Shown here in pieces: positions 41,814 to 53,866 of a stretch of DNA of 64,000 nt (position 1 is its first letter; each line of letters opens with the position of its first letter). The notes below the pieces were generated by a model that saw only the letters and a program-made list of their open reading frames with translations, did no database searches and had not been told where the DNA came from. A program made the position numbers and the translations under genes. Origin of the DNA: Sphagnum compactum (Eukaryota; Bryophyta; Sphagnopsida; Sphagnales); the NCBI GenBank assembly GCA_965153455.1, contig OZ234497.1:17353872-17417871 (forward strand), written 5' to 3'.

Positions 41814-44731
41814 TCAATGATGGTTCATTTTCAGTGTGGCTTGGATGCTAACTTCCAAAATAATCAGCTTGATTCCCCGTACCCACAGCTCGGCATTGGC
41901 CACTGTTGAAGACTCAAAGTGCACCTCTCGTCCTGTGTTTGTGATGATTCTGAATGTACCTGGGCTTGTGGCATCACCCTTTTTGCGGTTTCTCTGGAAC
42001 CTTGGAGATGGTCCAAGTGCAGCATCACAACACATCACATTCCGCTTACTTGAATCTCCCCAACTAAGAACGCCACATTTCAGCATGCGGACAGTCTTCA
42101 TGTGTGGTGTTCCCTTGCCTTGTCGTGTATGTTTGAGCAACAAGCTTCCACCAAGGACAAACTTCTTTGCTAGATGATCCATGATCACTCTTTCGGTTTT
42201 ACTTGAGGCAGCTTGCTTCGCGAGAGTTAGTGCTGTTTCACCTTGGGAAGTTGAGATGCTTGTGTCTGCACCAGCTAGCAGTAGCAACCGACATGCTTCA
42301 TCATGTCCCTCCTTTGCAGCAAGCATGAGAGGAGTGTAATCATCATCATCTTGTGCATTGATGTCTGACCCATGTTTCATGAGCTGCATCAAAACCTCAA
42401 GCTTCCCTCGGGCTGCTGCAAAATGCAACGCATTGAACTGCTTTCCCTTTGAAACATCAGCCATGATGGCTTCCACCAAAATGCGTTCTAAACTGTCTCT
42501 TGTCTCAATGCTCTTTGCAACGGACAGGGCTGTCTCGTTCTGGTAATTCTTCAGACCCACGTCCGCCCCAGCATAGATGAGGAGCTTGAAAGCCTCGATA
42601 TGACCTTCTTTTGCAGCTATCATGGCAGGTGAGTAGCCCAATTTGTCTTGCACATTGATCAGCAGTCCTACTCCTTGCTTCAACAAACTTTGCAAAGTTT
42701 TCACATCTCCTAACCTTGCCACAAAATGCACAGAGTTAAAGACCTCGGGGTTGCTGGAATAGATGGTGTGCCCAGCTTTGAGAGCTTCCCACATGATGTC
42801 ATGGATGCTTGACCCACTTCCACAAACATATGTCATGCTCATCACACTTTGTCCCTGTTGATTCAGCAGCCCAACATCCGCACCCGCAATGAGCAAATAT
42901 TTAAAGCAGTCTTGGAAACCCACCTTTGCACATAGCATGAGTGCAGTATTTCCCGAATGTGTTTGGGCATTGAGTTTACAGCCATGTGCCACAAGGAGCT
43001 TCAAGATCGCCAAACACCCTAAGCGTGCAGCCAAATGCAAGGGTCGAAACTCATGGCCATCTCGAGTTGGAATGCAATGCTCAGCATCTGCCCCAGCTGC
43101 CAACAACAGTTTGGTGGCCACTGTGTTTTGGCAAAGAATGGCATGAAAAATTAGTGTCCTGCCATTATGTTGATCGTTCGGTGATAGATACTCCAGTAGC
43201 ATCCTTAGTATCGATCCCTTTGAATCCCAATATTCTATTGCGCACCATGCTTCATTATATGGCTCTGCCAATCCCGCCCCCCCACCTACTCGTAGCTCCT
43301 CTCCCGCACCATAATCCCATGTCCAAGCGCCTAAGCTCACTTTACATTTTGTTTCTGCTCCTGCCTGCCAATTGCAGAAAAAAACAACATAGTAACGTAA
43401 ATCAAATCTCCTACAGAAACCCATTTCACTGCTGATCAATCTTAAGATTCCATTGGAAGAACTTAATTTGAGGATCAGTATGCAGGTCCCAAGTTCTTTA
43501 CGCTGGTTCAACAGTTGCAAAAATACCTTGAGCAAGTATTTGACCACGAGATCCTGTCGTGCAACAATGGCAGCGATCAAGGGTGTGCAGTTGACATTGG
43601 CATGTAGTGCAGGCTTTGCTGACCGCAACAAAACACGATGCCAAGAGTTCACATCAACTCCACTCTGCATACCAAAACATAGATGGTAATGTTTGTTCAG
43701 TACCCAATTTACATAATAACTCTCATGAGAGTTGAGAAATGGAGATTTGCTCTGCAAAATGGAAGAGCCTTTTTCTTACCTTGATAAGTATGGTGACAAT
43801 GTCCATAAATCCACGGCTACTTGCATATAACAAGGCCTGTGCAAGCACCTCTGGACGTGTCATATCGGAGCTTATAAGAAGCTCAACAGATTTGCCTTGC
43901 CCGAAGAGGCATGCTTCCAGGAGTGCATCCTCCAATGCCAGTTGCTGAGCCCCTGCGCGCTGCAACAAGTTGAGTATCATGTAATGACCTTCCCGTGCTG
44001 CTGCAGTGGTGGCATAACCTCGGAACACTTTCTGGTTCACATCTGCTCCAGCCTTCTGTTATCCCAGCCCAACTCTTGTGTGTAGTGAGAAATACATCAC
44101 TTCTTATGCCCCCACAGGCGGTGAAGCTTAGTCAATCCTACCAGACCAAATTCCCACTATTCTTAAGAGCAAAGCAGATCAAAGACCCAAAATCTCAAAC
44201 ATTCCAGAGAATTTGGGTTCTCTCAGGTAAGGAGATTTTAAGCTTCTGGTACAAAATCCTTGGAAGCTCACAAATCTCATTACAAGAGCTGATGAGCTTC
44301 TGAGAATTGCATACAACATGTCTGCTGGGATCCTTTTCATCAATAGAAAAAAAAAAAAACAAGGTTTGGGTATTTCTACAACCAATGAGAAGGTTTTCCA
44401 TTTTGGGAGCTGAGAAACTAATTACCAGAAGCTTTCGGGTGATGTTGATATGGCCAGCATGAGCTGCAGCAAAGAGGGGAGTAACATCAGTCTTAAACTC
44501 CTCATACTCAATCTTGACTTGATCAGGAGCTTCTTCCTGTTGCACAGTGTCACTATACTTTACCCGTAAGCTTACAGTGCCTCTATAGTTGATATCCACT
44601 AGTTTGTGGGCCAATGCATCATTGACAGTTGCCTCCTCTCCCACAAGTGCTGCTTCGATCAGCAGCTGTGAGACGCTGCTTTCATCTTCCTCTAACTCTA
44701 GCACTTGCCTCATCCTGATTGGTACTCCCAT
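41814..44731 (-). CDS. Ankyrin-repeat protein, plant-specific family
   Basis: Four exons on the minus strand (44731-44426, 44055-43780, 43664-43527, 43364-41814) all join in phase 0 for 756 residues. The N-terminus has VSQLLIEAALVGEEATV and EEFKTDVTPLFAAAHAGHIN. At least nine ankyrin-type repeats follow, for example AGADVNQKVFRGYATTAAAREGH, GRTLIFHAILC, RPLHLAARLG, GNTALMLCAKVG, YSPAMIAAKEGHIEAFKLLI and YTPLMLAAKEGHDEACRLLL. A C-terminal basic region carries KHTRQGKGTPHMKTVRMLK and a WGDSSKRNV segment. It ends in a PH-like stretch with TFRIITNTGREVHFE and AELWVRGIKLI. From memory this layout matches Arabidopsis At5g14230-type ankyrin proteins. No enzyme motif was seen; a protein-interaction scaffold is inferred. 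Intron 3 is 162 bp, divisible by three and stop-free. Confidence 0.9.
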
Positions 44732-45175
44732 GCTGCTACAACATACCAGCAGCTTCTGCTTATATATTGTCTAAGTACTTAGAAACACCGCTTGCTGTCT
44801 CCATCCTGATTCTGAAATCTCCACCATGCCACCCAAATGTATTATGCATCATGGCTGTGCTTTTCAAACAGGTGAGGAGGACCTGTACTGTACTGTGCTT
44901 TCTTGCATCATTTCCATGTATATCCAGTGCTAGTACTGCTCCTCCTAGGGCCTGATTTCACATTGTAGTTCTGCTCCTGCTAGTGCTTCATTTTGCACAG
45001 TTTTGCAGCAAATACCATTTTGTACTACTATTGAGCTTTCATCTGCAAGAGCTTTTCCATTGCTCAAGAACTCCCACCATGCTGATGCTGGTTTATTGAG
45101 CATTCCAGCTGCACCCAAATGACAAGAAAGTTCAAGTTCATTAGGCTACAAAGATCGAGGTCCAGCTCAAGAAAA

Positions 45176-45206
<31 letters not shown>

Positions 45207-46740
45207 TTGGGCACAAAATACATTGACTCAACAATATTCAGTTCTGGTTGCTTTATGGAATTGGGAACACATGATAGTGGGAAACGGTAATGGAATAAGG
45301 TTTCCTGATCCCCAAGGACATCATCCATGGAAAGCTCTTAGTGTCCCACTATTATTCAGAATTTTGCTTGTCGAAGCTGAACCAAAAATCTGGGTATCAT
45401 CAGCTGACATGGACCATGGTGGATTTTTGAGCTTCCCTGATTCCAAGTTCATTAACAGAATCTGGGTAGAATGAATCTGCTGGTGGAAACCAACAAGAGC
45501 CAGAGAATATGCTCAGGGAATGGTAAATTCTAGACAGCAATCTAAGAGAGATTTCTCATCTCATCAGCTCCATCAGCAGATTCTGTGAAATACAAGTAAA
45601 CCCAATCTCACAAATCGTCAAAGGAGATGGAAAAACACACTCAGGACATACTACTAATGGCTATGGTGGAGACAGAGATGAATGAAGTTCACACTAACTA
45701 ACCTCTTGTGTGTTTTTTTAAAAATTCTTGCTCCTCCCTCCTTAGCTTGAATTTCAAAACCTTGAAGAAAGGTTGATTCGGTTCTCAAGACCGAGGATGA
45801 TGACCCAAAAAAAATGCATGGGTAATTCTCAAAGTGTACAAATTCCTTGGCAATCCTCAAAGTGCATAAACTGATGATCTCTGGAACTCAGATCCAAAGC
45901 CCAGAGAAAACAGGAAACAAAATGCATTTCCATATCTCCACAACAACCTGGATTCAATCACTGATAGCAAGCTCCAGAAAGAAACACAAACGCCTAAAAC
46001 CCAACACCCAAAACGCACGTCTTTGGAAAAGAAGTACCTCAGCGCACATACAAACAAAAGAGGGGAAAAAAAAACCTCCCACAAAAAAACTGAATCTACA
46101 GAAACATCGAACAGTAACAACACAAGAGAACACACACCAAAAATGCAGCAAAAACAACAACAATAACAACAACAACAACGATCAAATCCACAAAAACCCA
46201 ATGAGAAATAAGTTAGCAGCAGCAGCAGCACAAGCACAACTGCAAACACTACAACAACAACAAGAGAATCAGTACATCAGTAGCCAGAGAAAGAAACTAC
46301 AAAAGAAACACAAAATCCAACCCCAACAACCCAACAATCTGAAAATGGCAATAGACAAAACAAACAATCAATCAAATCACTACTTCACACCAAAAACCTC
46401 ATACACATTAAGACAAAAAAAACCCAATAACAACAACAACAACAACAACAACATCCCAAACAGGATGAGGAAGGACAAGGGGATTCAGAGAGAAACCCAG
46501 CAACACCCAACACAAGGAAATGGTTGGAGAATGGGAAAGAAAGGGAAAAACACAAAAAGGACTGACATGAATGAAACCCAACAACAGCAACAACAACAAC
46601 AACAGCAATAGCAACAGCAGCATCAGCAGCAGCAGCAGTTTAAGTATTGGCTGTGTCTGTAAGGGACTGACTGGGGGAGAAAGTGTAGAAGCATGTAAAG
46701 AAGTAGTTTTTTTTCCATTTGGTCCCACATTCCTTGTTTG
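44732..46740 (-). promoter_or_regulatory. Leader and promoter region of the ankyrin gene
   Basis: Upstream of the minus-strand start at 44731 lie 2 kb of CTT (45178-45206), CAA/TTG and CAG/CTG triplet runs, densest at 46140-46260, 46420-46455 and 46580-46640. Triplet-rich leaders also precede the ZIP and ARM genes. Long Asn/Gln- or Leu/Val-rich open frames here arise from the triplets and are not taken as genes. No splice or promoter element was assigned with confidence. Confidence 0.5.
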
Positions 46741-46743
46741 AGG

Positions 46744-46780
46744 AGGAATGGAATGGAATGGAATGGGATGGAATGGAATG
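46744..46780 (+). repeat. (GGAAT)n pentanucleotide repeat
   Basis: Seven GGAAT units, one of them altered to GGGAT, lie just upstream of the ankyrin-gene leader. Confidence 0.95.
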
Positions 46781-46949
46781 TTTGTTTGTTAGTTAGTTAT
46801 TACTGTGAGCAACAACTGTTGTGTGTGAGAGTGAGTTTTCCACTACCTATTTTGTTTTAACTTCATGGACATGTTTCATGTTTTTGGGAGTTGGGGAATT
46901 TTGCCAAAAAGAATCATATGCAAGATTAGTTGAATTAGAAGCTTAAATC

Positions 46950-46991
46950 GAGAAATCTTAGCATGTTAATGAGAAATCTTAGCATGTTAAT
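46950..46991 (+). repeat. 21-bp direct doublet
   Basis: The 21-bp unit starting GAGAAATCTTAGCATG occurs twice without a gap (46950-46970 and 46971-46991). The copies look identical. Confidence 0.95.
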
Positions 46992-48411
46992 AATCCCCCC
47001 CAGAGATCTAATCTAATGTATTACTATGGGAATGAGCAAGCGGCTGCCCATTATGCTATTTAACATGCCCTTGGCTTGCCCAGTAGGATGAGACGGGGGG
47101 CAATGCACAATAATAAATGGGCACCCTGGAGCCCGTTCCACTTACTCTTTTTTAAAATCTTTGTTTGTTCAATGATTTATGTCGTGTTATGAAATTTGAC
47201 TAATACGAGAAACACGAGTGTTTTGACGAATATTTTTCATCACTTCATGAATCTATTATGTAATGAAAATTTTTGTTGCTTTTATATTGAAGGTTGGTTC
47301 AACTTTTGTATAACAACAATCTTTAATGGTACAAACAAACATTGGTATAATACACTATTTTTCAACAAATCTTGGGCTTTGTGGAGGTAGGTAGTAGTGT
47401 AAATGGAACTGGAGATAGGTTTTAAACTAGACTCAATTTAGGAATTTTTTACCAAATGTACATCTAAACCCTAAACCCTAATATATGTATATATATATAT
47501 ATATATATTTGAACCTTATTATAAACCCTAGAACCAGAGGTTTGAAAATTTGAATGATTTGTTGGGTTCAGAACTGGTGGTGCACCAGATCTTCCCCCCC
47601 CCAACCCTAACCCAAGTTCCAAAAAAACTAGCCAGAACTGGAAACCCCAAGATTCTCATTCTCCCGCCAATTGGGTGTGTTAAAATGTAACTCGTACTAA
47701 AAAAAAATTACAAAAAGTAAGTCCGACAATCTTTTTAAAAAATTCTAACAAACATTCTTGTGTAATTTGAAGCTCTAAACTACAAACTACACAAAAAGAG
47801 CAAATCATAATTTGTTGTTGTTTTTGTTATTGTTGGATTTCCCCTACTAAAACCCTAAACCCTAGTAAGTAAGTGTTCCGAAGTGTTTTGAAACCCTAGA
47901 AATGATGATACTACTTCGGAAAATATATAACCCACTATTTTGTGTGTTATATGTATTTATGTTACAAGTTAAATACTAGGTTCAAATATTATTGGAAGCT
48001 CACTACCTGGGAATTTCATTTCATTTCATTTTTTAGAAGAGTTTGATTATATACCCAAAGGGGTACTAAGTAGTACTTCTATGTAAGGGAAAATGAAAAC
48101 TCACTCCATGCCTACAAATGGGTTTTATCTATTTTAGTACAAGGGCAGCTTCAACACATGTCAGTTGAATAATTAATTAATTAATTAATTTTGAAGATTT
48201 CATGTTGAAAAATAAACTTATTTTTTAAAGATTCCCAATTTTCCTTCCCAAATTTTTTTTCTCCTTTGAATTTTTTAATTTTTTTTGGGGAAAATTTCAA
48301 CATTCCTTCAAATAATATAATGAAAGGCATTGTAGAGGGAGGCCTGATTGATCAAGAATCAAACAAAATGGAGAATTAAGGGAGAAAACAAATAAGGGGT
48401 TGAATAGGCCT

Positions 48412-48500
48412 CTAGATTTAGCCCATGAATAATTAATTATTTATCACTCAAAACTAGCAAATGTGTTTTTAGTGAGAAATAATTCATGGGCTAAATCTAG
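48412..48500 (+). other. Foldback, 19-nt perfect arms plus extended stem
   Basis: The arm at 48412-48430 is the exact reverse complement of 48482-48500. Pairing continues inward (TATTT-TCACT-AAAAC against GTTTTT-AGTGA-AAATA) with a small bulge, leaving a loop of about ten bases. The size, about 89 bp, fits a small RNA precursor or a MITE-like foldback. No expression evidence is available. Confidence 0.6.
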
Positions 48501-49192
48501 CATGCAATTGTGAGCTGCTTTATTTAAGAGCCAAACAAATGGAATCCCAATTCACTTGCTACAATCATATTAGGAGTTCAATGGTACACCTTAGTAGGTG
48601 GCTAGAATGATGGAAGGACTTAGTAAAATTATAACCTAGAATTGGTTTCTCCTACTAAATTTAGTCTCCAATTTAAACTCCAATGTAAGTAAGTACTCCT
48701 CTCTCTCTCTCTCTTTTGAACATAAAATCTCCCACCCAAAGCTCCCCAAGGGAACCTCCACTACAAAGTGTTTTTTGCTTTGGGCTTCCAACAAAGATAA
48801 TAAGCCTATATTCATTCATTCCTTCATATTGATGTTAGTCCCATTTGTAACTTGTTACTCACAAAGGGAAGTTTTAGTAGTTCTAGACCAAGTCATTAAT
48901 GAAGGAAGGAAGCTCCATCATTTCCCCCCTTTGATAAAAGTTCTCAAATTAAAACTCCATATTGGAATCTCTCTTTTGTTTACTTTAATTTCTTGTTTAG
49001 CTACTTATTATCTTATGGGGAAAAGAAAAGATGAGTGAGTTTGATTTTCTTTCTTCCTTTTTCTTGCAACACCTTCTCCTCAAGCAATGACTTGACTCTC
49101 AAAGTGTTTTAGCTTAAAGACCTGAAGAGCTTGAACACAATAATAATTGGGGGAGAAAGAGAAAAAAAACACCCTTTATTCCCCCACCCACA

Positions 49193-49470
49193 CTAAGGGG
49201 CACTTTAGACAAGGGTACAAGAAGCAAAGTCCAATGAAATCGAGCATTTCTATTGGTCAAGATCTTTAAATTGGTCCCAAGGCCTTTAGACAAGGGTCTA
49301 AAACCATTACAAATCTAATTGTGATTTAGCCTACATGACATCATTTTAGAGGGAAAACCAATTGGTCTCGATAAAAAAAAAATTCAAAAATAATTTTTTA
49401 AAAAATAAAATAAAAAAAGGAAAGCTCATGGTTTGGAGTACCAAAGTGCAAACTAGAGTCCAAGGTTGCT
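49193..49470 (+). repeat. Dispersed repeat family 2, copy B
   Basis: It shares the block order given for the copy at 32158-32410, starting at 'aggggcactttaga' and ending near 'gctcatggtttgg'. It is followed by A-rich DNA and, at 49600-49720, by a further 'gaccctaatc/ttgtctaaagc' segment that may belong to the same element in inverted form. Confidence 0.65.
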
Positions 49471-52109
49471 CAGAATTTTTTTTAAAACATGAATAAAAAT
49501 TGTAAAAAAAAAAGGGGGGGGGAGGGACAAAATACCAAAGGTTAACCTAATCCTCTCACATGTCAATCACACATATTTGATATTGGACCCTCGAATTGGA
49601 CCCCAAGCGACCTTTAGACACACTTATTGAACCTTGAATTTTTAGTTTTAATGTGAAGAAGAGTTCAATTCAAGGTTCGATTTGCTTCAAATTGGTCCCT
49701 TGTCTAAAGCGACCCTAATCATCATGTTGCATGACTAATTAGTAGTGGTGACCTTTTTGCAAAGCTTGTGATGAGAATTTTTGCATGTGTGCATAATTTC
49801 TTTGATAATTATGGCAAAGTTATGGTTGGTAGCATGGCAACTTTTTTGGGGGAAGAGAATTGCATAATGTACAACAAGCATCATATGTCATCATTTATAT
49901 ATTGCATGTGATTGATTGAAATTCTCTCTTTTTTCTTCAATTTCAACTTGGCCCCCCCAATAAACCCATAAAAACCATACACTCTTTACTCCAATATATT
50001 GAGGTCACAAATTACAATTTTTCCCCTACTTAATAAACTTGTTGGCAAAACAAACCCCAAAAAATAAATAAATAAATTTCCCACCAACATCAAACTAGAG
50101 AATTTGCCACCATACCCACCTCAAAAAAAAAAAATTCAAAATCAAAAAATTCAAATTTTCTCATGAGTTGCAATGAGCAACCAACAAAAATTGGTTTAAT
50201 ATGGCCTTGTTTCATTGATTTTGAGTGAATGAAAATACTTTTGGGGTGGTGCCCGACGTTTACCAAAGGGGGGGAAAAAAAATTGTATTTGCATTCCACT
50301 CAAAAGCAATGAAAACAAGGGCATATGAAACTAGTTTTTTTTGTTGTGGGCATGTATCAAATCCCAAATGGTGAGTACATTACTTCTTTAAAAACAACAA
50401 TACAAAAAATATTTAATAATACATCGTTGACGCTCCAATGGGGTTTTTTTTTTTCCTTCTTCTTTAGTGCAAAATTTTTGCATGATTATTGACAATCTAA
50501 ACACGAAAGAACAAATTGTGATTTATTATATATATATACAAAAGGCACAACACACCATTCAAAAACCAATGGATTTATTATTGTGGAGGTGGCTTCCTCT
50601 TTGATTCTCTACAATGTTTTTATTATTATCAAGACAATGGCATCAACTTGTAGTATATATGAGAATAGAAGAAGATCCACACCATGCAAATTATGGCAAA
50701 ATGCAAGCCACTTTTTCTCATTTTATTTTCAATGGACCATTTTAGATGTTCCTTGCAAATGATGTTGTTCATGTTGCATGTTTCTTGTGAACAAAAAAGG
50801 AACACAATATTATGAATAGAATTTATTTTTTTAAAAAAAATCCATGCATATAAGACACAAAAAAGTGAGTGAAAAAACTTAGCACAATCCTATTACTTGC
50901 AATTACCTTCCTCCCAATATGGTCTCCGATGACCCAATATAGACTCACCAATGTCCCACTTGGTTATTTATTATTTATTATTCTTTGGAAAAAAAATTGC
51001 CATTTTAAAAAAAAAAATTTGGAAAAAAATGAATTTGTTTTTTTGCCTATGTATAAAATGAGTATTTTCAACAAAAATATGCCACTTTTGAACAAATAAA
51101 TGTTTTTTAAAAGGTAAAAATATTGTTCCCAATAGAATGTCTTCCTTGGGACCAATTTGACAATTTATGTTTTTGGACCAATTTTGATAAGACAAAAAGA
51201 GTACAAAATACAAGAGAAGGGAAACCAATATTTTTCCTTTGAAAATTTTTTTTTTTTTAAAAACTCCCTTCTACAAATTATTTTGATATTTTAATGCAAG
51301 AAAAAAGAATACAAAACTTCATGCACAAAAGAGGAAATTGTATTTTTCATAGGCTTCAAAATGACTCGGATGCTGAATTTTATTTTTTTTCACACACATC
51401 CTATCTATCTCCTCCCCTGCTTTCCCCACACAAAAAAGAAAATAGATTTTTAAAACTAATTAGTTAATTAATTAATTAATTAATTAAAAATCATTTTTTA
51501 AAAAGTAACTATTCATTTTTCATGTGCATGCAAGAATATACATGATGAATGAACACACAATAATTATGGAGTCTTTTAAAACACTTTACTTTCCTATCAA
51601 AAATGTTCTCTCAACAACTTTTTGCTCTTGTAAAACATCAAAAAGCACTTTGGTGGAGGTATTTGCATGAGCAAATAAATATATAAATAATTGGAAGGAT
51701 TATGTACGAAGATTACATGCATCTCAACTCTTATATATACCATACCCACTCATGCATTGGCTCGTCCAATTAGAACTTATTGACAATGGGCTTGTTGAGA
51801 CGGGGCCTTTTAGTTTGTCGACTTTAGACACTAACCCTAACGACTTTAGTTTGTCTTTTTTTTACATGGGTTCAAAGTTCAAACAAATTCTAGTGGGACA
51901 AAGCTAACTTTGAAATAATGACAAATTGTAATTTTATTTATTTTTGCGATTCTTAAGTACCTATGTACGGCCCCTATGTCCCACTACAAAGTTGATTTCT
52001 TTCTCCTTCAAATTTTGGGGCCTTTATGTTATATATATATATATTTATCGGTAGCCCCATAATAGCCACGTTATATAGTATCGGCCAATACATATGTTTT
52101 AGGGTTCTT

Positions 52110-52210
52110 ATGCCTAGTCCTTAAGAGTCGGAGCAAACTCATGCCCTACTTGATCTTATGCCTACTACAAAGAAGCATGAGATCACTACCGACCCTTAAG
52201 GACTAGGCAT
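52110..52210 (+). other. Inverted repeat with nested hairpin
   Basis: Arms of 22 nt (52110-52131 and 52189-52210) are complementary with one mismatch. Inside the loop a second pair of 11-nt arms (52151-52161 and 52175-52185) is complementary with one mismatch. The whole is about 100 bp, so the transcript or single strand could form a two-step stem. Confidence 0.65.
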
Positions 52211-52244
52211 GAGATCCTTCCTCTTTTTTAGGTGACATGTTTTT

Positions 52245-52415
52245 GCATATAAGGTGCCTTCCCAAATACACATAGGAAATTTTTCTCTAAGTGCTTTATG
52301 GTGTTAGGTTCCCCTCATGTGTTCCCAATGCATGTAAGGTGCCTTCCCAAATACACATAGGAAAATTTTTCTCTAAGTGCATTATGGTGTTAAGTTCCCC
52401 CTCATGTGTTCCCCC
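52245..52415 (+). repeat. About 85-bp tandem pair
   Basis: The segment starting 'tgcatataaggtgccttccc' recurs 85 bp later as 'tgcatgtaaggtgccttccc'. Both are followed by 'aaatacacataggaaa', 'tttctctaagtgc', 'ttatggtgtta' and 'cctcatgtgttccc'. Confidence 0.9.
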
Positions 52416-53055
52416 CAATTATGTTCATGCATGTTTCTATTCAGCTTAGTTCATGTTTCTCATGTTGTTCCCAAGGTGTTTAGGGTTTATGGGTTTTCAT
52501 TTGTTTCCTCCCACGTTTCACTTCTCAATACTTAGCACCATTGTCCATACCATATTCTTTTCTCTAAGGTTTTTAACTCTTGTAGAGTAGCTATGTAGGT
52601 GGGTTACAATATAATATCATTTTATCTCTTGCCCATCTAAGGTTTAGGTAGTTTTTTTACAAGTAATTTTCCCTTTTGAGGAAATTGCAAATAATCCAAT
52701 ATTTTAGGGGAAATGTTGGCAACCCTTTCTATTAAATCACTTCATGTATGACATTCTTGTTTTTTTTATTAAAAAAAAAATTCCCCACATGAGAAAAATA
52801 TTGCTAAAATCCTCCAAACCTCAAGAACTTTGAAGAATCAACCCAAAAAAAAAAGAAGAACGATGTTGCATCCTCTCACTAAAAGTAACGTCATTTATGA
52901 TGGTGTTGCATCAACATTGTAGAATGATGTTAACCCCGATTGAAATGATGTTGCATCCCACTAAAAGTAACATCATTCATTATGGTGTTGCACCAACATT
53001 GTGTAAAAATGATGTTTGAACTTCATGATGCTTTATTTGTGGGGTGGGGGGGAAG

Positions 53056-53285
53056 CAAAGAGTTCCCAAGTTCCCAACATGTTCCCCCCAAAGAGTTCCC
53101 AATAGCACCTAACTTTTGTCCCATATGCTTTGGCAAAGGTTGTCATCCTTTCACCTTTATAGGTGGGCCAAAGGGAAGGAACTCTATACTACAAACTAAA
53201 ACCTTCTAAATTGTGAAGCCTCCATAGTTTCAATTTTGGTTTGAGAGATGAGCCAATCTCCCTCAAATTGGCTTGTAGCAATAAG
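53056..53285 (+). repeat. Dispersed repeat family 1, copy C
   Basis: It has the landmarks 'cccaacatgttccccc', 'agcacctaacttttgtccca', 'tatgctttggcaaagg', 'aaggaactctatac', 'cctccatagtttcaat' and 'gagagatgagccaat'. They are in the same order as copy B and the reverse of copy A. Confidence 0.65.
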
Positions 53286-53712
53286 TGAGGATGGTGAGGA
53301 TAGTGTGTAGGGGAGGGGCACATCCAAATGGGGATTGTCTATGTTATTATTTGAGGGAATGACAACAAGGTCCCCAAGTGTAGGGTAAGGGCCTACATGT
53401 GAGGTCATTCCCGAAATAGGGGCCTTAGTGAGGCACAACCCAATATTTTAAGACCGTTCTTGGACCCACGAGCTTTAGCCATCATAAAGCTCACAAGGGG
53501 GAATGTGACCTAAATTACAAGTTGGCATAATTTTTCTCTCACTCTTAAGGAGTAGTGTAAAATCTCTCCTCTTTTCTTTTCTTTTCTACGAGGGATGTTC
53601 ATGGATATAATAAAAAGGGTGCCCACCAAAACACACTTAGAAAATTTCTTCAAGTGCTTTAAAACGGATTAAAACAAAGGCAATTGAGTCGGGAATTGGC
53701 GACACCCACAAC

Positions 53713-53866
53713 GCACTATGGGTGGTGCACCAACCAATGAGCCACACTTAAACCTAATGTCAACGATTTTGCTCCTAACAATCAAGCCACAAAGCACTAT
53801 GGGTGGTGCACCAACCAATGAGCCACACTTAAACCTAATGTCAACGATTTTGCTCCTAACAATCAA
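53713..53866 (-). repeat. 81-bp tandem pair with Pol III A-box-like motif
   Basis: A 73-bp segment starting 'gcactatgggtggtgcacc' is repeated with no visible difference at 53713 and 53794, a period of 81 bp. On the minus strand each unit reads 'gtggctcattggttggtgca', which resembles a tRNA A box. About 40 bases on comes 'cttgattgttag', a poor B box. It may be a tandemly doubled SINE head; the identity of the copies indicates recent duplication. Confidence 0.75.

Noticed and set aside
45847-46611. 254-codon Asn/Gln/Lys-rich open frame on the plus strand
   Set aside because: It is generated by CAA/CAG triplet runs in the ankyrin-gene leader, has no recognisable domain, and overlaps equally open Leu/Val-rich frames on the other strand.
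48775-49038. 87-codon hydrophobic frame on the plus strand
   Set aside because: It has no ATG at the frame start, no homology I recognise, and sits in repeat-bearing AT-rich DNA.
53669-53866. Duplicated 'MIVRSKIVDIRFKCGSLV'-type minus-strand frame
   Set aside because: It comes from the 81-bp tandem pair, whose period happens to be a multiple of three; there is no gene context.
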